Source of the DNA: Eretmocerus hayati
Taxonomy: Eukaryota; Arthropoda; Insecta; Hymenoptera; Aphelinidae
Reading direction: 5' to 3'
Assembly: GCA_029851415.1 (NCBI GenBank)
Contig: CM056742.1
Location: 76,622,748 to 76,686,747, forward strand
DNA length: 64,000 bases
Shown: one piece after another, positions 55,663-64,000 of the stretch
Layout: each line of letters opens with the position of its first letter
Position numbering within the stretch: the first letter of the stretch is position 1
Made by a program: the position numbers and the translations under genes
Notes under the pieces: generated by a model
The model's input: only the letters and a program-made list of their open reading frames with translations
Told to the model about the DNA's origin: nothing
The model's database searches: none

Positions 55663-55873
55663 TTTGATTTGAAAATATGCGCTCCCTCGGTGACACTCGA
55701 GCGCTCAAAGCGATCGAAAATCAATTCAAATTATGAAGAAGACTCGAAGGAACGTCGGCACGCGTTGAGGAATCACCGTGTGAAGGCGTAGAACGCGCGC
55801 GCCCGCACGCAACAAAGATACGCGGAGGAATCACCCGACGCACCACTACACACGCGCGCGCGCTCGAAAATCG
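55663..55873 (-). other. BEL A leader, GC-rich
   Basis: Lies between the gag start and the Foldback-like insertion; cgcgcgcg-type runs at 55795-55862. No frame of note. Confidence 0.5.
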
Positions 55874-57807
55874 TCATCATATCGTCGCCCCCGAAGAAGA
55901 AAAACACTTTCTGGATTACCGGTGAAGAGTAACACCTTCTGGATGCATTTATGGAAAGAAACACCATCTGTGTCCCAAGACGAAGATTAACACGTATTTC
56001 TAACCAGCGACGAAGAATAACGCCCGGCAGTAGCTTCCGACGAATAGTAACAACCGCTCGTAACTACCGGCGAATATGAACACGTTGCCCGTAGTAGCGA
56101 CGAAAAGTAACATTTGCCGGAAGCTCGGACGAAAAAGAACACGTGCCGTATGCCCCGACGAAAAAAAAACACGTGCCGTACGCCTCGACGAAAAAGAACA
56201 CCTGCCGTATGCCCCGACGAAAAAAAACACCTACTGTATGCCCGGACGAAAAAAAAACACCTGCCGTATGCCCCGATTAAAAAAAAAACATCTACTGTAT
56301 GCCCGGACGAAGAAAAACACCTGGTGGTAATAACCGGAGTTATCTCTGAAAAAATGATAATTTCAATGTTTTCTGTCAGAGAATATCAATGTATCTAACA
56401 ACGAATAACAACGAATAAGTAGTCTAACAATGAATCTGCGAAAAATGAGCAAAGCAAAACTTTGAAGGCAAGAAAACGTTGACAACTGAAGTTTTTTTCT
56501 GCGAACATAATATGTCACAACAAAACATACTTTCGAAGAAAATGTTGAGAATAGGACTCCTAGAAATTCAGTTTTTCATGTATTCGATATTTCCCCCCAT
56601 AGAAAGCAGCTATAAATTGAAAACTTTATCCAAAAGCAATATTGTCATAGACATTTTAAATCACGCAATAATCCTGTCAGTACTTGTAACTAAGATCGAA
56701 GCATGCGCACTGTACCGAGAAACCCTTTTCCTTGTTAGAAATACTTATTGTAAGTCCAAAACGATACACGAATGCACGCTTGAAGGGAATCATAGAATCT
56801 TACAGGTAAGAGAAGCAGTCTTATTGTCTACCTTTGAACTGACTTGGAACCAAGAGAAGAATCTGAGATATGATTTTTTGTGAGCGACACGTGAAGCTCT
56901 CCAATATATAGACTAGACCGTGACACGGCCTTTTTCGAAGTTTAATAAGTTTGGAGTGTAATAACAAATCTAGACAAGATCGAAACCAAATAACTTCTGA
57001 GACCTTCTGAATTTGATCCCGAGCTCAGGAATTTGATTGACAATGTATACCGTGAACTGAACGTCCTTCGATAGGAAAAAATTCAGAGAAGAAATGAGGA
57101 AGAAGATACAGCTGCCTCACACTATGCAATAATTGCGGGGGTGTTTCAAGTGAAAAAAAAAAAAAAATTACGATGGACTAGAATTATCGTATAGATTTCC
57201 AGGAGAGAGAGAGAGAGAATAGTTTTGACGAATGTCAGCAGTAAGAATCATGCAATGGGTGATATTTACGAGACGTTCTTGGCTTGGGGCAGAGGTGATG
57301 ATGCTCTCTGCTGCTGCAACGCCCAGACATAATTCTTCCTTCAAATATGAGTTGGAGCGCCTCCTAACAGTATAAAAAACCCCCAGATGTTCTCTTTGCC
57401 GAACGATAATGAGAGGTGTTTTTTTTCGTCGGAGCTCACGGTAGGTGTTTTTCTTCGTCCGGGCATACGGCAGGTGTTTTTCTTCGTCCGGGCATACGGC
57501 AGGTGTTTTTTTCGTCAGGGCATACAGCAGGTGTTTTCTTTCGTCGGGGCATCCGGCAGGTGTTTCTCTTCGTCCGGGCTTACGGGAGGTGTTTTTCTTC
57601 GTCCAGGCATCCGGCAAACGTTACTTTTCGGCGGTGATCACGACCAAGTGTTATTTTCCGAGGCGGGTACGGGAGAAGTGCTACTCTTCGACGCTTGATA
57701 CATATCGTGTTACTTTTCGTCGGTGACTAACACGCAAGTGTTAGTCTTCGTCGCTTGATAGTATGCAAGTGCTTTTCTTCTTCGGGGGCGACGATATGTG
57801 ATGAAAA
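55874..57807. mobile_element. Foldback (FB)-like element with minisatellite arms
   Basis: The arms are inverted copies built of roughly 30-35-bp tandem units with the core acgaaaaaaaacacctgccg: left about 55888-56332, right about 57404-57790, with units more alike toward the centre. The outer ends are tcatcatatcgtcgcccccg and its inverse. Drosophila FB elements likewise have inverted arms made of short tandem repeats. The 1.07-kb loop (56333-57403) holds a 124-codon frame from an ATG at 56511 without recognisable similarity. Frames in the arms are minisatellite translations. Confidence 0.8.
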
Positions 57808-57989
57808 TGGAGCGACTTATCTGATGAGTATAGCGGTGAGTCCAGCGATGAGAGCCAGCAGCTATGGTAACGTCACCCAAGTCCTTGTGTTGTCCAACTC
57901 GGTTGGCAGCCCGACCTGGAACGCTGGATGAGTGTTTTATGTGTATGTGTGTGTGAAGTGTATATGTTCACACCTCACAGGAGGCACCA
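57808..57989 (-). other. BEL A leader and primer-binding site
   Basis: On the minus strand TGGTGCCTCCTGTGAGG (57973-57989) follows the LTR end and shares the TGGTGCC start with the BEL B primer-binding site. Confidence 0.6.
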
Positions 57990-58915
57990 AAAATTTTAGT
58001 CGAAATCTGTACCATTTGTCACAGACTCTGTAATTTAGGAAATATGAAGTGAGGGAGGTAATTTTGCAGAAAAGACATTAATTTTGGGTTAAACCCGAGG
58101 AAAGAAGACCTAGCCTAAAACTTGGCCAAAAATCTCAAAAAGCGGAAAAAATATATTGCCCAGACAGAAATTACGAGAAGAGGAAAGATTTATAGATTCA
58201 AAATGAGAGAGAGAGTGTGGAAAGTGTAGATCTGGCATGTGTGTGAGTGAATGAGTGAATTTGCGCGGTCAAGCACAATGTGCACTGGACACGATGGAGA
58301 TGAGTCAATGCCGACTGGCGTCTCGCTGGATCGTTTGATGATCGCTGGTTTGATCGGCTACGAGCCAACGTGGTGTGATGGGTGTCGAGCCGTTTGATGA
58401 TCAGATGGTGTTGTACTGGGATCCAATCCTGGATTGAATCCTGATGTCATGGTTAGTACGGCGAAAACGTGTCGTTCTTGGTTGCCGAGCGCGGTGGATT
58501 GCTCGAAGGCGAGGGTGCGACCACGTGTCGATAACACGTTTCGGAGCAAACGCGACACGGGCTCGAGATCGCAGCTTTGCGGCCGAATCATCGCGGCCGA
58601 ATCATCGCGTCCAACACCACGAGAATCACAAACAAGAACACTTATACACGTCTGCAGATACATAACGAATTCAATGTGAGACGCGCGACGTATAGAATGG
58701 GAATCTATCGCTTTAATGGGATTTATAAGCGACGATCGATATGTGGGCAAGGTATATGTAGCGAGTGCTGTGCACGAACTACTGAGTCGGCAGCAATGAG
58801 CCGGCAAGAGAGAGTCGCGCATGCGGGCTGATGCGCGGCTCCCCCTTGCCTGCGATAGCTACCCACGTCTTGTGACGGAGGCCACCGATCGCGGGAGTGA
58901 GATGAAATGATGACC
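57990..58915 (-). repeat. 5' LTR of BEL element A (main part)
   Basis: Direct copy of 42614-43492. Its first about 34 bp (minus strand start) are displaced to 61764-61797 by the insertion 58918-61761; joining them reproduces the order seen in the 3' LTR. Confidence 0.83.
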
Positions 58916-59499
58916 CGCACTGTGAGAAAATGTATGTAAATTCACCATGCTGAGATAGGAAATCTAGGGACACCATGCTTACCATTGTAAATTTACAAGC
59001 CCGGATGGGGAATTTTCGAGCGTGCTTGTTAAGGACCCCGCATCCAGAGATAGGATATTGGGTTGCGGATAAATTTTTTGGGAATAAATATGTTGTAGAG
59101 CGGAAAATTCTGATCAAAAAGTTCAATGGGCCCGAAGCTAGATGATGAACCATTTTTCTGCAATTCATTAATCAACTATCGGGAAATGGAAGATTATGAG
59201 GTTATCCACAACAATAACAACACCACGTGCTTGATATACTGCGGCCTTCGAATTCAGGCAGTGCGAACGTTTTTCGGATAGTTTCATGTAGAACGCGCAT
59301 CTTCTACAGAATATCAAGATGATTGATTTGAAAATCTTGCAAAGAATGAGCTGGGCAATGTTTTAAGCGAAGGAAAACAGCCTCACCGAGTATCTACGAT
59401 GACATCGCATTCATAGTGGCGAGAAATCGTGACTGAATGAACGCTTGTCATGGGCAGCCGCAGAAAGCGAGTTGGAGAACTTAAGAGATGACAATATTA

Positions 59500-59905
59500 T
59501 TCATTTTCATGGGTATTTCGAGGTCGCTGAACACAAATATGCTATCAACCAGCTTCTGAATTTGATTGCGGGCTGTAGGAGAGGGATGACGTAGATTGAG
59601 TTGGAAGAGTTGGGAAATGGTGCTTTTTTGGGTATTTCGAGGTCGTTAAACACGAGTCTGGTATCAACCAGCCTCTAAATACGATTGCGTGGGAGGGTGC
59701 GAGGGTGTAGGTGTGCGATGACCTACATCAAATTGGAAGAGTCGAGATATGGTGTTTTGTAGCTTTTTCGAGGTCGCTGAACACGAATCTGGCATCAGCC
59801 AGTGTCTACGTCTCATAGCGTGGTTGGAGGCGCGATTCGATCAGAATTAAGCTTTGCAACTCACAGGACATGCTTTTTAGGGTATTCCGAGGTCGTCGAA
59901 CACTA
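59500..59905. repeat. Tandem array of about 125 bp, four copies
   Basis: Marker cgaggtcg(c/t)(t/c)(g/a)aacac at about 59518, 59638, 59768 and 59887, each followed by a block like tctggcatcagccag. Confidence 0.8.
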
Positions 59906-59979
59906 ATCTGGCTTCAGGAATTACCAAGAATGGTTTGAATAGCATCAAGTTTCCCGAAGATATGCCGGTTTCCAGAAGC

Positions 59980-60690
59980 CCAGTTTCCATGGGGCGCATA
60001 CTCGCGAATTCGTGACAATGTCCCGATGCCCATGCTTGAATACTTGGGCGTACGAGAACGATTCTATTCTTCGGGTACGCGAACATTTCCCGGTTCACGA
60101 CGAGAGACAAGGTTTCCATGGGGCACTTACTTGTAAATTATCGCGTAGGCGAGAAAAATACCCTTCGCGTACGCGAGAATTTTCTAGTTTACATAAGCCA
60201 ACGTCTCCATACGGCGCATACTTGCGAATTCTAATGCAGGCAAGCAAATACCTTTCACGTACGCAAAAATTCTTGAGTTCACGTACGCGAAGCGATGTAG
60301 CCAAGGTTTCCATGGGGCGCATACAATCTCGCGTACGCGAGAATTTCCCGGTGTCCATGCTTGAACACTTCCGCGTACGCGAACGGTACTTTTCTCCTCG
60401 TACGCGGAAATTTTCCGATTTTCGTCGCCAAAGTTTCCATGGGGCACATACTTGTAAATCCTCGCGTACGCGAGGAAAATACCCTTTGCTCAGCGGAAAG
60501 TGTCTTGTTCGGGTACGCGAAGCTATTTCGCAGTGCCCGAGCTCGAACATTTTCGCGTACGCGAACGATACTTTTCTTCGTGTACGCGAAAATCATCCGA
60601 CTCACGTAAGCCAAGGTTTCCATGGGGCGCGTACTTGTAAATTCTCGTATACGCAAAAATTTCTCGGTTCGCATACGTCACCCGATTCTT
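59980..60690. repeat. Minisatellite with tttccatggggcgcatac and CGCGTACGCG blocks
   Basis: tttccatggggc(g/a) blocks at about 59986, 60113, 60308, 60434 and 60618, plus a diverged one near 60209, alternate with GCGTACGCG-type palindromes. Numerous open frames on both strands are translations of the repeat. Confidence 0.82.
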
Positions 60691-61763
60691 AAGCTCATTT
60701 TCCGCAAGACTTTCAAATTAGTCATCTCGGTATTCTGGAGAAGATGCGCGTTCTACATGAAGCTATTCGAAAAACGTTCTCACTGCCTGAATTCGAACGC
60801 CACAGTATATCAAGCACGTGGTGTTGTTATTGTTGTGGATAACCTCATAACCTTTCATTTCCCGATAGTTGATTGATTGACTGCAAAAAATGGTTCATTA
60901 TCTGGCTTCGGGTCCATTGAACTTTTTAATCAGAATTTTCCGCTCTACAACATATTTTTTCCCCAGGAAATGTAACCGCAACCCAATATCCTATCTCTGG
61001 TTGCGGGGTCCTTTCCTTACCGACGGATCCGGATGGCAAATTCCCGCTTGAGAGGAGCCGCCGTGCCTTTCAAAGTCTCTGTAAAATGCCGAGTTGTTCT
61101 TGATTTTACATCTAGACGTCTTTTCTAGCATGGTAGTGAAATATTGAGATGTGTTGATTCTTACGGTGAATGTAATTTTTTGGACAAAAGTGCATCGATT
61201 TTGTCGTGGACCGGTCATAACCTAATGCTGTGTAGCCTCGTTATAGAAATTGATCGCGCTTGAATCATTCTATAAAAAGAAATCCGTGGATGAAAATGTT
61301 TTCTAATATCGAGAGTCACGTCGAGCTCTTTTCTCGCTGCCGGCATCGCAAACAATCACACACGTTTACGCGCACGTTCACGGAGAGCAGCACCATTCAT
61401 TTACATCGTTTATTTACGTAGATTTTGACGGGTGCCCATCACTTTCGACTTTCGAGTCTGCTGTCTGCTCCACTCCCACATATATGCGGTTGTTTTCTTT
61501 GAACGGCCGATTCGAAAATTTTGAGATTGCAACTCGCGCACGCGTACTCAAATGAAATTTACAAGCCTGGGACGGGAAATTTACAAGCTCCGGAACGTAA
61601 ACTCACCATGCTCAGCATGGTGTCCCAGAATTTCCTGTGCTGAGCATGGTAAATTTACAAGCCACTCGTAGGTTTCCTCACTCCCTGGTAAATTCACCAT
61701 GCTTAACACTGTGAATCTACAACCCCACCAGTTATTTTTACCTCGAAAATTTTGTACAGTGCG

Positions 61764-61797
61764 TGCGTGGCACGGACTTTTGCTATCCGATGGAACG
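61764..61797 (-). repeat. Displaced start of the BEL A 5' LTR
   Basis: tgcgtggcacggacttttgc and following, matching 43494-43525 at one base difference. It joins the Copia fragment at about 61798. Confidence 0.8.
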
Positions 61798-62034
61798 ACA
61801 TTTGACTATAATCTTACCTTGTTCAACACATTGTTCCATGAAATCTCTATGTGTCTCAGCCATATGGACTCTATTTCCATATTTTCCTCTTTGATTTAAT
61901 TTCTTAGTAGCTTCATCAATTGATTCGTCCAAAGTTTTTAGCTTATGACTACCATCTATTCGAGTGCATTCACCGGCAGATTGATTATCACACCAAACTG
62001 TGATAGGATATAGAGTCTTTCCTAATGTATATCG
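61798..62034 (-). pseudogene. pol: Ty1/Copia RNase H fragment
   Basis: Minus strand sequence contains YPITVWCDNQSAGECTRIDG, GSHKLKTLDESI and MAETHRDFMEQCVEQGKIIV, the order of Copia-type RNase H (WCDNQ with the catalytic Asp, HK after it, and the C-terminal helix). It is cut on the downstream side by BEL A and on the upstream side by the palindrome at 62035. About 78 residues remain; it is a dead fragment. Confidence 0.82.
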
Positions 62035-62836
62035 AATCCCCCCCACCCCCCACTTCACTTTTTCCAAAAGTTTAACTCGGCGAGTATGGCCATCCTTCCC
62101 CCCTATCACTTCATCTGGGATCAAAATTTGAATTCCAATTCTTGAGGGTCATGAGATCAGGGGAAACATGTCGAGTAACTATTCGGCAAAATCTAAACGT
62201 GAAACTAATCAAAAGAGAAAGAAAAATACTAATTCGAACTCTTAAGAGTCGTCAGATCAAGAAGAGTATCTCGAATAAATATTTTGAAGAAACTTAAGGT
62301 GAAACGCATAGATAAGGATTGATTGGATCACAATTTGATTCTTTCGGTAATTTTGTCTCAACTTGAGTTACTCACCATCTCTTTCATCTGCCAGATATAT
62401 TGAGAATGATCATCTATTTAGACCTATGGAAAGCAACCGGGAAGCAGAAGATTCAATCCAGTACTGATTGCTTTAGTTCAAGAATCAGTAGAGATGGTGA
62501 GTGACTCAAGTTGAGTCAAAATTACCGGAAGAATCAAATTGTAATCCAATCAATCCTTATCCATGCGTTTCACGTTAAAATTCTGCAAAATAATCACTCG
62601 ATATACTCTTCTTGATCCCACGACTCTCAAGAGTTGAAATTAGTATTTTTCATCCTCTTTTCATTAGTTTCACGTTTAGATTTTGCTGGATAGTTGATAC
62701 TCGACATGTTTCCCCTGATTTCATAACCCTCAAGAGTTGAAATTCAATTTACGATCCCAGATGAAGTGATAGGGGGAAAAGATGGCCATACTCGCCGAGT
62801 TACACTTTTGGAAAAAGTGAAGATGGGGGGGGATTT
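62035..62836. mobile_element. Foldback element with C/G-run ends (0.8 kb)
   Basis: Arms about 62035-62395 and about 62480-62836 are inverted copies (cactttttccaaaagt; actcggcgagtatggccat; gtgaaact; caacttgagt). The outer ends are runs of C (62038-62051) and G (62825-62832). Non-coding; inserted in the Copia fragment. Confidence 0.8.
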
Positions 62837-63472
62837 CAACACTTGGCTATGATGATGATTGGATAGTCTCAGATCAAAAAACATGCTGTAAATAGTAGCA
62901 TGTACGAAAACACAAAAAACTTGTATGTACCTGATCCATAGAAATCATTCTCCTAATTAACACTAGTGTGCTCCATTCCCAGATGAGTATTCTTTGATCC
63001 TGAGCAAAGAAAAATCTGGAGAAGTGAAACTTTGTATTTTTGATAGCAGGACTTGGACTTACTACATGAAATTGACTTGGTTTGATGCAAAGGTTCCTAA
63101 CCCACTTGTGACAGTGCTTGCAAGAGAACATTTTGAATCACGAAGAACTTCTAGATTGTGGGAATACCCCACATGAGTTGGTTCGTCCACTCTTCAGCAA
63201 GAGAGGATGCTAACTATCAAAGTGAATAACTAATAACTAATTGATAAGTGGAACATAGAATTATGACACTACATGTGTTGCCCAACATTTTTCAAGAACC
63301 AAATACTGAAATAAATTCCATGTAGCGGTAATTCGTAACACATCAAGAAGATGGAGCAATCCGTGCGGAATCATTCTGAGAGGAATGAAGGTTCAGAAGC
63401 ATCATGTGATATGTGTTTAGATTTCTGATGAAATGATCCTCGCGATACTTCCGGATAGATGTATGGATCTAG
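62837..63472. other. Unassigned AT-rich sequence
   Basis: Frames of 85 codons (minus, 62874-63131) and 60 codons (plus, 62994-63176) overlap on opposite strands and match nothing I recognise. No repeat identified. Confidence 0.4.
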
Positions 63473-63622
63473 GCCCGAATTTATAGTCGTAATCCGGAGT
63501 CCGGATAAGCTAATCCGAGTCGCCACAATAGGTGCGGCGAGTTCGAGAATCTATTAGGACTGGCGATTGTGGCGCCTCGGATTAGCTTATTCGGACTCTG
63601 GATTACCACTATAAATTCGAGC
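63473..63622. mobile_element. MITE, 150 bp
   Basis: Near-perfect inverted arms of about 55-60 bp: gcccgaatttatagtcgtaa at 63473 against the inverse ending tataaattcgagc at 63622. Non-coding hairpin. Target duplication unclear. Confidence 0.78.
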
Positions 63623-64000
63623 TTTAGTTTGTTTAGTGATTGACTCCTTAACCAATCATTTTTTCAGTTTGAACTTACCACTCCCCATCAAGAGCGTAAA
63701 TGTGCCTTTCTTTCTCCATAATAATCTTGATGAAACAGATGAACCCTATACAACTTTTTCATCCTGTTCAGAAATTAACCTATGCCATCACGTTCACAAA
63801 ATATATGACAAGAATGTGAGTGGCACACGCCAAGAGAGTAAAATCCATATACCATATGAGTAAGAGTGTAGCTGAGACCTTCGGATTAGAGTATTACGCA
63901 ATGGGAATATAATATTCAGAAGTTACCAGAGCAGCACCAGGAATCAGTGTTTATATATCACAACAACTGTTCTTGGATAGTCGTCAACTGGACTGACCTG
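63623..64000. other. Unassigned sequence to window end
   Basis: A 75-codon plus-strand frame (63636-63863) is open but without recognisable similarity. No repeat or RNA identified. Confidence 0.35.

Larger units (their letters stand above)
58918..61761. mobile_element. Inverted-repeat element inside the BEL A 5' LTR (2.84 kb)
   Basis: Ends CACTGTGAG and TACAGTG, short terminal inverses; CG is present at both junctions (58916-58917, 61762-61763), and excising the element restores LTR order. Inner inverted arms about 59010-59370 and 60690-61030 (ccgcatccagagataggata; gttgtagagcggaaaattctg; accacgtgcttgatatactg). Between the arms lie two tandem arrays. No transposase recognised. The CACTG-type end is reminiscent of CACTA/Chapaev, but the evidence is thin. 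Confidence 0.68.
42614..61797 (-). mobile_element. Decayed BEL/Pao retrotransposon A, heavily interrupted
   Basis: The element reads right to left: 5' LTR (about 57990-58915 plus 61764-61797), primer-binding site 57972-57989, gag 55662-54931, protease 54814-53986, RT about 52545-51731, RNase H 51480-51001, integrase 50753-49961 then 44122-43633, polypurine tract, 3' LTR 42614-43526. Four insertions interrupt it: 44128-49955, 52665-53985, 55874-57807 and 58918-61761. Frames are broken in every gene. It inserted into a Copia RNase H fragment, remains of which lie at 61798-62034. Confidence 0.85.

Noticed and set aside
56479..56883. 134-codon frame (124 from the first ATG) in the loop of the FB-like element
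   Set aside because: No recognisable similarity; a frame of this length is not unusual in 64 kb. Not called as a transposase.
56076..57726. Lys/Asn/Thr-rich and Phe/Arg-rich repeat proteins
   Set aside because: Translations of the inverted minisatellite arms.
60012..60692. 226-codon plus-strand frame and several antisense frames
   Set aside because: Translations of the CGCGTACGCG minisatellite; frames on both strands are equally open.
62874..63176. Opposed frames of 85 and 60 codons
   Set aside because: They overlap on opposite strands and match nothing known; not supported as genes.

Overview
This is arthropod, most likely insect, nuclear DNA. I infer this from BEL/Pao, Gypsy and Copia retrotransposon proteins of the insect type, several long inverted-repeat DNA elements, and three satellite families. 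No single-copy host gene, rRNA, canonical tRNA gene or CRISPR array was recognised. Nearly every long reading frame is either a transposon gene, usually broken, or the shadow of a repeat. The density and depth of nesting suggest heterochromatin, a pericentromere or a piRNA-cluster-like trap. Order and species cannot be fixed from the sequence alone.

Left third (1-18.2 kb). A nearly complete Gypsy element lies on the minus strand (1-5236). It has inserted into one arm of a large inverted-repeat element (arms 5237-6104 and 10254-11121, 868 bp each) whose spacer holds a 269-bp tandem array and a second, irregular tandem array. Next comes a 131-bp satellite array (11400-18210), split by a 4.7-kb DNA transposon with about 650-bp terminal inverted repeats (12590-17277). 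That transposon carries a decayed transposase-like gene of a family I know only as unclassified arthropod proteins.

Middle (18.2-42.6 kb). A 7.5-kb LTR element (18863-26402, target duplication GTAC) has gag-like frames but no recognisable pol. It sits in a 175-bp satellite. The satellite is split again by what looks like a solo LTR (27451-36627, target duplication CTAC). That LTR is itself split by a 7.2-kb inverted-repeat element (28043-35267) with tRNA-like sequence in both arms and several smaller inverted-repeat elements inside. Two more satellite blocks (one inverted) and two foldback elements follow.

Right third (42.6-64 kb). A decayed BEL/Pao element on the minus strand (about 42614-61797) entered a Copia RNase H fragment. 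It was then hit by (i) a probable solo LTR at 44128-49955 (target duplication ATTCC), which was itself hit by a younger plus-strand BEL element at 44638-49182 (target duplication CACCT); (ii) a foldback at 52665-53985; (iii) a Foldback-like element with minisatellite arms at 55874-57807; and (iv) an inverted-repeat element at 58918-61761 in its 5' LTR. The younger BEL element has the most interesting coding features: a gag-pol junction with the UGA-CUA readthrough context, a possible 264-bp intron in gag, and a deletion fusing reverse transcriptase to LTR sequence. The window ends with a C/G-run-ended palindrome in the Copia fragment and a 150-bp MITE.

Boundaries of elements are best where target duplications are visible. 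All similarity statements are by eye.
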